DNA from: Qipengyuania citrea
GTDB taxonomy: Bacteria > Pseudomonadota > Alphaproteobacteria > Sphingomonadales > Sphingomonadaceae
Direction: 5' to 3'
DNA length: 64,000 nucleotides
Assembly (NCBI RefSeq): GCF_009828015.1
Contig: NZ_WTYG01000002.1
Coordinates: 310,001-374,000 of the forward strand
Under the pieces are notes generated by a model. It did no database searches. It was not told where the DNA came from and was given only the letters and a program-made list of their open reading frames with translations. The translations under genes were made by a program, and so were the position numbers. The first letter of the stretch is position 1, and every line of letters begins with the position of its first letter. This document shows positions 15,835 through 24,913 of the stretch, piece after piece.

Positions 15835-16998
15835 TCAATTCACTGCGCGCAGCGCCTCTTCCACGGTCTCGTGATAGCGGCGGATACCCCCTTCGAGCGT
15901 GCCGAGGGTAAGCTGCGGCACCGCGCCGGTGGCCAGCCCCTGTTGCCCGAGTTCGGCGGCGCGGAAATCCTCGCCCGCGAAGACCCCGCCGTCGAGCAGG
16001 GCCCAGCTGCGTTCCCAGTGGTTGCGCGCCTTGTCGGTCCTGGGATGTTCGGGAATGAGCATGAAATCCTCCACCAGCGTGCGATCGTGCGCCTGCGGCA
16101 TCATCACCATGACATTGATGTAGTCCGGGCTGGGGATGACCAGCGCGCCGGGCAGCAGCTGATAGGCAAAGGTCACCACGCGGCGCAGCGCGGCCATGTC
16201 CTCCAGATCGACCCCGTCCATTTCCTCGAGCCGGCCTACCGCGCTGCGGGCATGTGGTCCGATCATGTCGCCGCTGGTTGCGCCGTCCTTGAAGAACGGC
16301 CCGATCGTCTGCGCATGCAGGCGGGTGACATGGTAACTTTCGAGGAAAGCATCCATGATCAGTTTCCAGTTCCCCGCCACTTCGTGCGTCTTGCGGCGGA
16401 ACAGCACGTGTTCGCCCATGCCGAGCGCGTCGAAATCCTCGCCGATCTTGTCCGCGAAACCGAAATCCGCGCTGTCTGCGCAAGGGGAGAACCAGATCAG
16501 CCCACCGGTTTCGCGGCTGGGCAGTTCCACGAGGCCGTAATCGCCCTTGTCGAGCCCGGGGAAGGTATCGGGCCGCGGCAGGGCCAGCAAACCGCCGTCC
16601 ACCGCATAGGTCCATGCGTGATAGGGGCACACCAGCCTTTTCGTGCACTGAACCTCATTGCCTTCGACCAGCCGCGTGCCGCGGTGCCGGCAGACGTTCA
16701 GGAAGACATGCGCCATGCCCGATGCATCGCGGGTCACCAGCAAGGGGCGCCCGGTGGCGTCATGCGGCAGCGCCATGCCGGGATCGGGCAACAGCGCCGA
16801 CGGGCAGACGATCTGCGGCAGCCGGTCGTAGATCGCCGCTTTTTCTCGCTGCCAGTAATCCGGATCGGTATAGACGCTTGCGGGCACCGTGGTCGCACTA
16901 CCGGCATCGCGCTGCCGACCTTCGGCGATATCCCTGGCCAGGGCCAGCATGCCACGGGTCGGGCGATGCGCGGGTTGTTTGGTGTCGACATCGCTCAT
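15835..16998 (-). CDS. Aromatic ring-hydroxylating dioxygenase alpha subunit-like (Rieske oxygenase)
   Basis: 387 residues. A Rieske [2Fe-2S] site is complete: C103-R-H105 in CRHRGTRL and C124-P-Y-H127 in CPYHAWTY. The mononuclear iron site is seen as H223-x4-H228 in DAFLESYHVTRLH. The architecture fits terminal oxygenases of the ring-hydroxylating/choline-monooxygenase-like group. No small subunit, ferredoxin or reductase gene is adjacent, so it must borrow electrons from elsewhere or belong to a homomultimeric class. The substrate is unknown. It is divergent from ampG with a 71-bp shared promoter region. Confidence 0.85.
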   Translation of the reverse strand: MSDVDTKQPAHRPTRGMLALARDIAEGRQRDAGSATTVPASVYTDPDYWQREKAAIYDRLPQIVCPSALLPDPGMALPHDATGRPLLVTRDASGMAHVFLNVCRHRGTRLVEGNEVQCTKRLVCPYHAWTYAVDGGLLALPRPDTFPGLDKGDYGLVELPSRETGGLIWFSPCADSADFGFADKIGEDFDALGMGEHVLFRRKTHEVAGNWKLIMDAFLESYHVTRLHAQTIGPFFKDGATSGDMIGPHARSAVGRLEEMDGVDLEDMAALRRVVTFAYQLLPGALVIPSPDYINVMVMMPQAHDRTLVEDFMLIPEHPRTDKARNHWERSWALLDGGVFAGEDFRAAELGQQGLATGAVPQLTLGTLEGGIRRYHETVEEALRAVN

Positions 16999-17069
16999 GA
17001 CGCCTGTTCCTCCCTCTCTCTCGCCGCTAGTGTCGCAAAAATCACGCCGAATTGGAAGGATGCCAGCGA

Positions 17070-18806
17070 ATGGCTGCGGTCGCAGAAGACAAGAAGAAGA
17101 TTTCCGCCTGGCGCGCGCTCGGCATGGCGCTGGGCAATCGCAAGACCGGCTTCATGTTGCTGTTCGGTTTTGCCAGCGGTCTGCCCTTCGCGCTGTTCCT
17201 CGGCACCCTGTTCGCTTGGCTGACCGAAGCCGAAGTCGATCTCGAGACGATGGGCATCTTCTCGCTCATCGGTTTGGCCTATGCCTTCCAGTTCCTCTGG
17301 TCGCCGCTGATCGACAAGGTGAACATACCGGTGCTGCGCCGGCTGGGACGGCGCAAGCAGTGGATCGTGCCGATGCAGCTGGTGCTGGGCGCGATCCTGA
17401 TTACGATGAGCGTGCTGGAACCGCGTACCCAGCTCGGCTGGTTCAGCCTGCTGGCGGGAATCGGCGCGTTCGCCAGCGCGACACAGGATATCGCGATCAA
17501 TGCGTGGCGGATCGACGTGGCCGACGAGCGCGCGACGATCGACATTCTCTCCACCGTTTACCAGATGGGCTACCGGCTGTCGTCGCTGGTGGGCGGGGCG
17601 CTCGGCCTGATCATTGCCGCGCGGATCGGCTGGCCCGAAACCTACGCGCTGATGGGGGCGATCCTGCTGGGCGTGGGCTTCATCGGCCTGTGGGCGCCCA
17701 ATGCGAGCGAAAACGCCGCGGATGTGGCGACCGAAAGCGAACGGCAGGTGCGCGCGCTGCGTCATGCGGGGGAACTCGAACCCGCGATCCGCAATCGCGC
17801 GCTGGCGCTGGTCGCGCTGCTGTGGGCGGGGGCGATCGGCATCGTCCTGACGTTCATGATCATGTCGATGACCTACGCCCCCGAAGATCGGCCCAACCCG
17901 ACCGAATTCACGGTCAATGTCGGCCCGTGGATCATCGTGGCGACCATCATCCTGCCCGCGCTGATCGCCGGCTGGCTCGCCTCGAAGAAGCGCCGCGGCG
18001 AACACCTGCTGACAGCCGACGAGGAACCCGCCAGCGGCGGCAATTACATCCTCGATCACCTGTACCGCGCGCTGGTTCTGCCGCTGGTCGAATTCGTGGG
18101 ACGGATGGGATGGTCGCTGGTGCTGATCCTGGCGGTGGTGCTGACCTATCGTATCTGCGACGCGATCTGGGGTACTTTCGCCTATCCCTTCTATCTCGGG
18201 GAGCTCGACTACACGAATGACGACGTCGCTTTCGCGTCGAAGTTCTTCGGCGTGGGGGCAATCATTGCAGGGCTCGCGCTCGGCGGCCTGTTGCTGACCA
18301 CCATCGGCCGGATGGCGACGCTGCTGATCGGCGGGATACTCGCCGCGCTGACCAACCTGCTTTACGCGGATATGGCCGTGGGCGGATATTATATGGAGGC
18401 CTTCAGCGGGGCGATCGGTTTCACCTACCTGATCGAACAGGTACCGGGCATCGGCGATGCGGACCTCGCCAAGCTCACCATCACCATCGCGTTCGAAAAT
18501 CTCGCGATCGGCATAGCCGGGGCTGCCTATATCGCATGGCTCTCCTCGATCGTCTCGAAGAAGTTCAGCGCGGTGCAGTATGCGCTGCTGTCGTCGCTGA
18601 CGCTGCTGGTGGGCACGCTGGGGCGCGGGGCCCTTGGCGAAATGATCGAAAACCAGGGCTATTACGACGTCTTCATCCTGACCACATGGATCGGACTGGG
18701 GGCGGCGGTGCTGGTCTGCATCGAATGGTATCGCGAAAGCCGCTCGCGTGCCAATTCGGGCGTGGTCGCGCCCGAAGCGGGGCAGGCGGTCGCCCCGGCG
18801 GAATAG
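17070..18806 (+). CDS. ampG: AmpG-type muropeptide permease (MFS)
   Basis: Imports anhydro-muropeptides from the periplasm for peptidoglycan recycling. 578 residues, polytopic with more than 12 hydrophobic segments; the hallmark N-terminus GFMLLFGFASGLPFALFLGTLFAWLTEAEVDLETMG, then FQFLWSPLIDKV and ATQDIAINAWRIDV, is characteristic of AmpG. A long loop (about residues 220-250 and 310-345) separates the halves. The ATG at 17070 has GGAAGGA 9 nt upstream; a TTG at 17052 in the same frame would use that motif as coding sequence. Confidence 0.88.
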   Translation: MAAVAEDKKKISAWRALGMALGNRKTGFMLLFGFASGLPFALFLGTLFAWLTEAEVDLETMGIFSLIGLAYAFQFLWSPLIDKVNIPVLRRLGRRKQWIVPMQLVLGAILITMSVLEPRTQLGWFSLLAGIGAFASATQDIAINAWRIDVADERATIDILSTVYQMGYRLSSLVGGALGLIIAARIGWPETYALMGAILLGVGFIGLWAPNASENAADVATESERQVRALRHAGELEPAIRNRALALVALLWAGAIGIVLTFMIMSMTYAPEDRPNPTEFTVNVGPWIIVATIILPALIAGWLASKKRRGEHLLTADEEPASGGNYILDHLYRALVLPLVEFVGRMGWSLVLILAVVLTYRICDAIWGTFAYPFYLGELDYTNDDVAFASKFFGVGAIIAGLALGGLLLTTIGRMATLLIGGILAALTNLLYADMAVGGYYMEAFSGAIGFTYLIEQVPGIGDADLAKLTITIAFENLAIGIAGAAYIAWLSSIVSKKFSAVQYALLSSLTLLVGTLGRGALGEMIENQGYYDVFILTTWIGLGAAVLVCIEWYRESRSRANSGVVAPEAGQAVAPAE

Positions 18807-18827
18807 CGCCGGGGCTATTCCGGCGCT
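18805..18827. terminator. Hairpin spanning the convergent ampG and folC stop codons
   Basis: AGCGCCGG (18805-18812) pairs perfectly with CCGGCGCT (18820-18827). The two convergent stops are only 8 nt apart and both fall inside the hairpin, so one structure may end both transcripts. There is no T tract. Confidence 0.4.
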
Positions 18828-20107
18828 TCGCCGTTGCGCCGCAGCACATCGCCAGCAAGGTAGAGCGACCCCGCGATCAGGACGGGCAACCCATCTTCGG
18901 GAATAGCCGCGAGCGCGTTCACGATATCGGGAAAGAAGCGCGCTTGCGGGGCGATCGCTTCTGCCGGATGCCAATCGTGGCCCGGCACCGGGACCACAGC
19001 GAGGCTGGCGATCATGGGGGCGAGGGGATCGACCAGCGCAGCCGGATCCTTCGCATCGAGCATGCCGAGCACGAGGTGCAGCGGCTGCCCGGCAAAATGC
19101 GTGCCCAGCATGCGCCCGGCATCGGCATTGTGTCCGCCATCGAGCCATATTTCGCGGTGGCCTGCCAAGGGACCGGGGGCAAGGCGCTGCAGCCGGGCGG
19201 GCCAGGCCGCCTGCTCGATTCCCTGCGCGAGCGCATGGGGCGTGACCGGCAGCACATCCTGCGCGCGAAGCATGGCGATGGCGAGCGAGGCGTTCACCGC
19301 CTGATGCGCTCCGGGCAGGGACGGTAGCGGGAGCGCGAATTCGCCCTCTGCATCGCGGTAGAAAAGGTGACGTCCTGTTTCCGCCACCCATTCCGCGCCG
19401 CGTGCCGATAGCGGTGCCCCGGCGCGCGCGGCTGCGGCCTCGATCTGCTGCTGTGCTGCCAGCGGATAGGACAGGCATGCGAGCGGCACGCCCGCTTTGG
19501 CGATTCCGGCCTTTTCAAAGGCGATTCGCGCCACCGGATCGCTGGGTACACCGTCTTCCGGTGCCAGCAGGAAGCGTTCATGGTCGATCCCCAGCGCCGC
19601 AATCCCGCATGCGGCAAGGACGGCTGGCTCCAGAACATTGGTTGCATCGTAGCGTCCGCCCAGTCCGACTTCGACAACGCAGGCATCGGCCGGGATGCGG
19701 GCGAAATCCAAAAACGCGGCGGCTATGGTGACTTCGAAAAAGCTGGGCCCGAGATCTTCGCCCGCGTCGAGCACTTCGGACAGGAGCGAGGCAAGCCGTT
19801 CATCGCCGATTAGCTTGCCCGCCAGGCGGATACGCTCGTTGTAACGCACCAAATGCGGGCTGTTGGTGACATGCACCGAATAGCCTTGCGCCTCGAGCAT
19901 TGCGCGCAGGAAGGCACAGGTCGATCCCTTGCCGTTGGTGCCTGCGACATGGAACACCGGTGGCAGAGCACGGTGCGGATTGCCCAGCCGGTCGAGCAGG
20001 ACGTGTATGGTTTCGAGACCCAGCCTGCCATCGGGAACGGAAAGGCGCCCCAGCCGGTCGAGCTGTGCCTGGACTCGGGGATGATCGGAGCGGGCGAAGT
20101 CCCGCAT
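18815..20107 (-). CDS. folC: Bifunctional folylpolyglutamate/dihydrofolate synthase
   Basis: Adds glutamate to dihydropteroate and folates in an ATP-dependent Mur-ligase reaction. 430 residues: P-loop HVAGTNGKGSTCAFL (GTNGKGST at 56-63), SPHLVRYNERIRL, FFEVTIAAAF, VEVGLGGRYDATNV, and in the C-terminal domain WLDGGHNADAGRML. The start is at 20107 (MRDFARSDHP), 8 nt beyond the accD stop, which is consistent with co-transcription; an open frame upstream of this is antisense to nothing useful and lacks homology. Confidence 0.92.
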   Translation of the reverse strand: MRDFARSDHPRVQAQLDRLGRLSVPDGRLGLETIHVLLDRLGNPHRALPPVFHVAGTNGKGSTCAFLRAMLEAQGYSVHVTNSPHLVRYNERIRLAGKLIGDERLASLLSEVLDAGEDLGPSFFEVTIAAAFLDFARIPADACVVEVGLGGRYDATNVLEPAVLAACGIAALGIDHERFLLAPEDGVPSDPVARIAFEKAGIAKAGVPLACLSYPLAAQQQIEAAAARAGAPLSARGAEWVAETGRHLFYRDAEGEFALPLPSLPGAHQAVNASLAIAMLRAQDVLPVTPHALAQGIEQAAWPARLQRLAPGPLAGHREIWLDGGHNADAGRMLGTHFAGQPLHLVLGMLDAKDPAALVDPLAPMIASLAVVPVPGHDWHPAEAIAPQARFFPDIVNALAAIPEDGLPVLIAGSLYLAGDVLRRNGEAPE

Positions 20108-20115
20108 GGCGCAGG

Positions 20116-20964
20116 TCAGGCGGCCTTGGCGGGGGCCAGGTAATCGAGCAGTGTCGCCAAAGTGTCTTTCAGCTCGTGACGATGCACCACCATGTCGACC
20201 ATGCCGTGCTTGTGCAGGTACTCGGCGCGCTGAAACCCATCGGGCAATTGTTCGCGGATCGTGTCCTGGATCACGCGCTGACCGGCAAAGCCGATCAGCG
20301 CGCCGGGTTCGGCGATATGCACGTCGCCCAGCATCGCATAGCTGGCAGTGACACCGCCCGTGGTCGGGTCGGTCAGCACGACTATATAGGGCAGCTTGGC
20401 TTCCTTCAGACGCCGCGTCATCACCGTTGCCTTGGGCATCTGCATGAGGCTGAGGATGCCTTCCTGCATGCGTGCGCCGCCCGCTGCGGTAACGACGATA
20501 TAGGGGCAGTGCCGCGACAGCGCGCGTTCGGCGCCCTGGCAGAAGGCGGTGCCCACTGCCATGCCCATCGATCCGCCCATGAAGCCGAAATCCTGCACGC
20601 CGACGACCGCGGGCTTGCCCTCGATTGCACCCGAACCGACAAGGAAGGCGTCCTTGTGCGGGCTCTTGGCGCGCGCCTTCTTCAGCCGGTCGGTGTATTT
20701 CGCCGTGTCGCGGAACTTGAGCGGGTCTTCCTTCACATCGGGGATGGGAAGGACCTCGAACCCTTCGTCGAGCAGCTGCCGCAGCCGTTCGTCGGCACCG
20801 ATCCGGCCATGGTGGCCGCAGCGCGGGCAGACATAGGAATTGTCCTCGTATTCCTGCGCGAAGACCATCTGCTGGCAGCTGGGGCACTTGACCCACAGGT
20901 CTTTTTCCGTGCTGCGCTTGGACAGCGAGGTGATCGAATTGCGGACGCGGGTGAACCAGTTCAT
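20116..20964 (-). CDS. accD: Acetyl-CoA carboxylase carboxyltransferase subunit beta
   Basis: With AccA transfers carboxyl from carboxybiotin to acetyl-CoA, the first committed step of fatty-acid synthesis. 282 residues: N-terminal zinc ribbon C27-x2-C30 and C46-x2-C49, then the crotonase-like core with [51 protein letters not shown]. It sits between trpA and folC, a placement frequent in alphaproteobacteria. Confidence 0.95.
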   Translation of the reverse strand: MNWFTRVRNSITSLSKRSTEKDLWVKCPSCQQMVFAQEYEDNSYVCPRCGHHGRIGADERLRQLLDEGFEVLPIPDVKEDPLKFRDTAKYTDRLKKARAKSPHKDAFLVGSGAIEGKPAVVGVQDFGFMGGSMGMAVGTAFCQGAERALSRHCPYIVVTAAGGARMQEGILSLMQMPKATVMTRRLKEAKLPYIVVLTDPTTGGVTASYAMLGDVHIAEPGALIGFAGQRVIQDTIREQLPDGFQRAEYLHKHGMVDMVVHRHELKDTLATLLDYLAPAKAA

Positions 20965-21021
20965 GCGCTGAGCCTATAGTCAGGTTGTCACAAAGCTCAA
21001 ATAGTCAGCGCACCGCCGGAG

Positions 21022-21045
21022 CGTCATCCCTGCGCAGGGGCGACG
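21022..21045. repeat. Short REP-like palindrome after trpA
   Basis: CGTCATCCC (21022-21030) faces GGGGCGACG (21037-21045) around TGCGCA, the same CGTCATCCC...GGG(A/C)(C/T)GACG design as the elements near 35.6 and 50.1 kb. It lies 2 nt beyond the trpA stop codon, inside the trpA-accD gap of the operon. Confidence 0.55.
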
Positions 21046-21047
21046 AA

Positions 21048-21827
21048 CTAGCGGGCTGATCGCACCGCTTCGGCAAGCGATGAAGCCAAGGTGCGCAACT
21101 TCGCCGGAGCGTCGTCGCCATGTTCGGCGACCAGTTCGACCAGCGCCGAACCCACCACGACTCCATCGGCCACGCGTGCGATCTCGCTCGCCTGCTCGGG
21201 TGTGCGCACACCGAAGCCGACCGCGACCGGAATGTCGGTCGATCGCTTGATGCGCGAGACATTGGCTTCGATCGACTCGATCGCCGCCTGCTGCATTCCC
21301 GTGATGCCCGCGACTGCGACGTAATAAAGGAAGCCCTCGCTGCCTTGGATCACGGCGGGAAGGCGCTTGTCGTCGGTGGTCGGCGTGGCCAGGCGGATGG
21401 GGGCGATTTCCGCAGCACGCAGCGCCGGACCAAGCGCGTCATCTTCCTCCGGCGGGATGTCGACGCAGATTACTCCGTCGATGCCCGCTTCCTTGGCCGC
21501 GGCCGCGAACCAGTCGGGCCCGCGGCGAATCATCGGGTTGGCATAGCCCATCAGCACCAGCGGAACATCGGGATGACGCTGGCGAAATGCGGTAGCGATG
21601 GCGAGCACGTCGGCCGTCGTCGTTCCGACGCCCAGCGACCGGATATTGGCCGCCTGGATCGCGGGGCCATCCGCCATCGGATCAGTGAAGGGCATGCCCA
21701 GTTCGATCACATCGGCGCCGCCTTCGACCAGTGCATCGAGATTGGCAGCGGTGTCCCCGTCGCCGGCAGTCAGGAAGCAGACGAGCGCGGGGTGGGGCTT
21801 GGCGAAGGCGGAGGCGAGGCGGGTCAA
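21048..21827 (-). CDS. trpA: Tryptophan synthase alpha chain
   Basis: Cleaves indole-3-glycerol phosphate to indole and glyceraldehyde-3-phosphate. 259 residues of TIM barrel: catalytic E42 ([13 protein letters not shown]) and D53 (PMADGPAIQ), then [28 protein letters not shown] and the phosphate loop [19 protein letters not shown]. There is no ATG or GTG at the family N-terminus; a TTG (21825-21827) overlapping the trpB TGA as TTGA gives [10 protein letters not shown] read as M-TRLAS. This implies tight coupling to trpB. Confidence 0.93.
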   Translation of the reverse strand: MTRLASAFAKPHPALVCFLTAGDGDTAANLDALVEGGADVIELGMPFTDPMADGPAIQAANIRSLGVGTTTADVLAIATAFRQRHPDVPLVLMGYANPMIRRGPDWFAAAAKEAGIDGVICVDIPPEEDDALGPALRAAEIAPIRLATPTTDDKRLPAVIQGSEGFLYYVAVAGITGMQQAAIESIEANVSRIKRSTDIPVAVGFGVRTPEQASEIARVADGVVVGSALVELVAEHGDDAPAKLRTLASSLAEAVRSAR

Positions 21828-23062
21828 ATGTCCACTCCCAGCTTCTCGGCCACGGTGAAGATATCCTTGTCGCCGCGCCCGCACAGATTGGCCAGGATGA
21901 TGCTGTCCCGCGGCATTTCCTTGGCACGCTTCGCCACTGCTGATATGGCGTGGCTCGGCTCCAGCGCGGGAATGATTCCCTCGGTGCGACAGAGCAGCTG
22001 GAACGCCTCCAGCGCCTCGTCATCGGTCACCGCAGTGTATTCGACGCGGCCTGAATCCTTGAGCCACGCATGCTCGGGACCAATGCCGGGATAGTCGAGC
22101 CCGGCGCTGATCGAGTGACCTTCGGTAATCTGGCCGTCCTCGTCCTGCAGCAGATAGGTCTTGTTGCCGTGAAGTACGCCGGGGAAACCGCCGAGCAGGC
22201 TTGCCGCGTGTTCGTTGCCATCGAGCCCGTGACCCGCCGCCTCGACGCCCAGCAGCTTGACCTCGGCGTCGTCGAGGAAGGGGTGGAACAGGCCCAGCGC
22301 GTTCGAACCGCCACCGATGCAGGCCACGGCCAGGTCGGGCAATCGTCCGATCCTCTCGAGCATCTGCGCCCGCGCCTCCTTGCCGATGATGCTCTGGAAG
22401 TCGCGCACCATCTCGGGATAGGGATGCGGTCCGGCGGCCGTGCCGATGATGTAGAAGGTGTCATGGACGTTCGCGACCCAGTCGCGCAGCCCTTCGTTCA
22501 TTGCGTCCTTCAGCGTCCCGCGCCCGCTGGTGACGGGCACGATTTCCGCACCGAGCAGCTTCATGCGGAAGACGTTGGGCGATTGGCGCCGCACGTCTTC
22601 GGCACCCATGTAGATCACGCAGGGCAGGCCGAAGCGTGCGCAGACCGTTGCGGTGGCGACGCCGTGCTGGCCCGCGCCGGTTTCCGCGATGATGCGAGTC
22701 TTGCCCATCCGGATGGCGAGCAGGATTTGCCCGATGCAATTGTTGATCTTGTGCGCACCGGTGTGATTGAGTTCGTCGCGCTTGAACCAGACCTGCGCGC
22801 CGTGGCCCTCGGGCGAACCGGCGCGCAGCGCCTCGGTCAGCCGTTCGGCAAAATACAGCGGCGAGGGGCGGCCGACGTAATGTTCGAGCAAATCGTCGAA
22901 TTCTCGCTGGAATTCCGGATCGGCCTGCGCCTTGCGGTATTCACGCTCGAGATCGAGCACCAGCGGCATCAGCGTTTCGGCGACATAGCGTCCGCCGAAG
23001 TCGCCGAAATGGCCGCGCTCGTCGGGCTGGTTGCGATAGGAATTGGGATTGGTTTCGGTCAT
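21824..23062 (-). CDS. trpB: Tryptophan synthase beta chain
   Basis: PLP enzyme condensing indole with serine. 412 residues: [14 protein letters not shown], the PLP lysine K105 in [27 protein letters not shown], and the phosphate-binding [11 protein letters not shown] chose the second in-frame ATG (23062, MTETNPNS) because GGGGAG lies 4 nt before it; the first ATG at 23074 provides that motif as coding sequence. It is followed by trpA with a TTGA overlap. Confidence 0.95.
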   Translation of the reverse strand: MTETNPNSYRNQPDERGHFGDFGGRYVAETLMPLVLDLEREYRKAQADPEFQREFDDLLEHYVGRPSPLYFAERLTEALRAGSPEGHGAQVWFKRDELNHTGAHKINNCIGQILLAIRMGKTRIIAETGAGQHGVATATVCARFGLPCVIYMGAEDVRRQSPNVFRMKLLGAEIVPVTSGRGTLKDAMNEGLRDWVANVHDTFYIIGTAAGPHPYPEMVRDFQSIIGKEARAQMLERIGRLPDLAVACIGGGSNALGLFHPFLDDAEVKLLGVEAAGHGLDGNEHAASLLGGFPGVLHGNKTYLLQDEDGQITEGHSISAGLDYPGIGPEHAWLKDSGRVEYTAVTDDEALEAFQLLCRTEGIIPALEPSHAISAVAKRAKEMPRDSIILANLCGRGDKDIFTVAEKLGVDI

Positions 23063-23157
23063 CGCGCTCCCCATGCCCTCCGCAGCAGGCGAAGTCGAGA
23101 CAGCTTTGCTTTTTCACGAGGCATCAGGACTGCGGTTTGGCAGCCACGGGCCGCAGA

Positions 23158-23790
23158 TCAGGCGGCGAGCGCGGCCCGGCAGAAATCGGCGATACGCTGC
23201 GGATCCTTCACTCCCGGTGCGCTTTCAACACCGCTCGACGTATCGACCAGCGGCGCACCGGTCGCGCGGATCGCTTCGGCGACATTGCCCGCCGTGAGGC
23301 CACCTGCCAGCGCCCAGTCGATCTTGTGGCGGTGCCCGGAAAGCAAGGACCAGTCGAAAGCCGTGCCATTGCCGCCGGGCAGTGCTTTGGCCGGTGCGTC
23401 GAACAGCAGGCGGTCGACCTTGCCGATGTATTTCTCGCTCCGGGTCAGCGTGCCAGCGTCCTTCAGCCCGACTGCTTTCCACACCTCATAGGGCAGGCTG
23501 CGACGGATACCGCCAATCCATTGCGGTGTCTCATTGCCGTGGAACTGGACCACGTCGGGCTGGATCGCGTTGAGGGCGCGTCCGGTGGTTTCGGGATCGG
23601 CATTGACCAGCAGCAGCACCGCCTTGGCCTTGCCCCGGGCCTGCTCGCGCAGTTCGCGGGCCAGATCGAGCGCGACATGGCGGGGCGAGGGTTCGTAATG
23701 AACCAGCCCGATATGCGTCGCGCCCGCGGCAAGCGCTGCATCTACCGTTTCGGGCGTCGAAAGCCCGCAGATCTTGATCTGGACCGCCAT
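23158..23790 (-). CDS. trpF: Phosphoribosylanthranilate isomerase
   Basis: Amadori rearrangement step of tryptophan synthesis. 210 residues: IKICGLSTPETVDAA with catalytic Cys8, GATHIGLVHYEPSPRHV, VVQFHGNETP, WALAGGLTAGNVAEAI and DTSSGVESAPGVKD. It lies 8 nt after pyrF and 95 nt before trpB on the same strand. Confidence 0.95.
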   Translation of the reverse strand: MAVQIKICGLSTPETVDAALAAGATHIGLVHYEPSPRHVALDLARELREQARGKAKAVLLLVNADPETTGRALNAIQPDVVQFHGNETPQWIGGIRRSLPYEVWKAVGLKDAGTLTRSEKYIGKVDRLLFDAPAKALPGGNGTAFDWSLLSGHRHKIDWALAGGLTAGNVAEAIRATGAPLVDTSSGVESAPGVKDPQRIADFCRAALAA

Positions 23791-23798
23791 GGCGAAAC

Positions 23799-24473
23799 CT
23801 ACAGCGTGGCTTCGATGGCGCGGGCGGCCTGCGCCGGATCGTCGGCCCGGCTGATCGGGCGTCCGATGACCAGCACGCTGGCACCATCATCGCGCGCCTT
23901 GCGCGGGGTGACGACGCGCTTCTGGTCGCCGGTGCCGCTGCCCGCGGGGCGCAATCCCGGGACGACGAAAAACCCGTCCTTCCACTGGTCGTGGACCGAT
24001 TTCACTTCCTGGCCCGAACAGACGATCCCGTCGAGACCGGCGCGGTGCGCAAGATCGGCAAGGCGCAGCACCTGATCGTGCGCGCTGCCTTCGATCCCCG
24101 TGCTCGCCAGATCGCGATCGTCCATGCTGGTCAACATGGTCACGGCAACGACCTTGGTGTGTTCGCCTGCGGCGGCCTTGGCATCCTCGAGCATGGCGCG
24201 CCCGCCGCTGGCATGCACGGTGACGATGCGCGGTTCTAGCACATGGATCGCCTGCATCGCGCCCGCGACGGTATTGGGGATGTCGTGGAACTTCAGGTCG
24301 AGGAAGATCGGCAATCCGAGCTGGCCGACCAGATGAACCCCGTGCGCCCCATGCGCGCAGAAGAATTCGAGGCCCAGCTTCACCCCGCCGACATGGCCCT
24401 TGACCTTCCGGATCAGGTCGAGGCCGTCCTGCAGATGCGGGAGGTCGAGCGCGAGATAGATCGGATTGGTCAT
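23799..24473 (-). CDS. pyrF: Orotidine-5'-phosphate decarboxylase
   Basis: Last step of UMP synthesis. 224 residues, TIM barrel: LALDLPHLQDGLDLI, catalytic D59-x-K61-x2-D64 in FLDLKFHDIPNTV, and VVPGLRP / ASVLVIGRPISRADDP. The ATG at 24473 overlaps the lapA stop as ATGA. Placement between lapA and trpF puts pyrimidine and tryptophan synthesis, which share PRPP, on one transcript. Confidence 0.95.
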   Translation of the reverse strand: MTNPIYLALDLPHLQDGLDLIRKVKGHVGGVKLGLEFFCAHGAHGVHLVGQLGLPIFLDLKFHDIPNTVAGAMQAIHVLEPRIVTVHASGGRAMLEDAKAAAGEHTKVVAVTMLTSMDDRDLASTGIEGSAHDQVLRLADLAHRAGLDGIVCSGQEVKSVHDQWKDGFFVVPGLRPAGSGTGDQKRVVTPRKARDDGASVLVIGRPISRADDPAQAARAIEATL

Positions 24474-24856
24474 GCGGGCTTCGCAGGATCTGTGTCGACG
24501 GGGTCGACGGGATTGGCCGGTTCGGGCGGCGGGTTGTGTACCGGAGGCTCGGGCGTAGGAGCAGGCGCGGGCTGGACGGTTGCCGAAGCATCGGGAGCGG
24601 GCGTGGCCGCGCCGAACCGGCTGGTCGCCGCCTCCAGCGCATTGATGCGCCGCGTCGCGCGCCACTTGCTCGCCCGGTGCACGAGCCACATCGGGATCAG
24701 CCCCAGCAGGAACGAGATCACTACCAGCGCGGGCAGCTTGGTTTCGAGCACGAGGTTCGACCAGATCTGAACCTCAACCGGCTTCCAGTTGAAAAAGCTG
24801 AATGCGAGCAGCGAAAACAGCAGCAGGACCCAGCCGATGGTGCGCACGATTTGCAT
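24470..24856 (-). CDS. LapA-domain (DUF1049) inner-membrane protein
   Basis: 128 residues with two membrane segments (about 5-23 and 40-60, LPALVVISFLLGLIPMWLV), then a basic patch RASKWRATRRINALE and a Pro/Ala-rich cytoplasmic tail. The family includes E. coli LapA, which with LapB tunes LpxC turnover and LPS amount; that role here is inference. The Pro-rich tail of about 50 residues is longer than in E. coli LapA. It heads the pyrF-trp-accD-folC run. Confidence 0.8.
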   Translation of the reverse strand: MQIVRTIGWVLLLFSLLAFSFFNWKPVEVQIWSNLVLETKLPALVVISFLLGLIPMWLVHRASKWRATRRINALEAATSRFGAATPAPDASATVQPAPAPTPEPPVHNPPPEPANPVDPVDTDPAKPA

Positions 24857-24913
24857 GGAGTGTAGCCCTCTTTCGTCTTGGCGTGGGATGCTAGGCCGGG
24901 ACCCGTCCCGCGT

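Noticed and set aside
15734..16648. In-frame upstream extension of the pseudouridine synthase (to 560 codons)
   Set aside because: The extension is antisense-like and lies in the Rieske oxygenase gene, which is on the same strand in another frame with full motifs.
16995..19478. An 827-codon open frame on the minus strand opposite ampG and into folC
   Set aside because: Arg/Gln/His-rich antisense composition. It crosses two real, convergent genes and has no domain.
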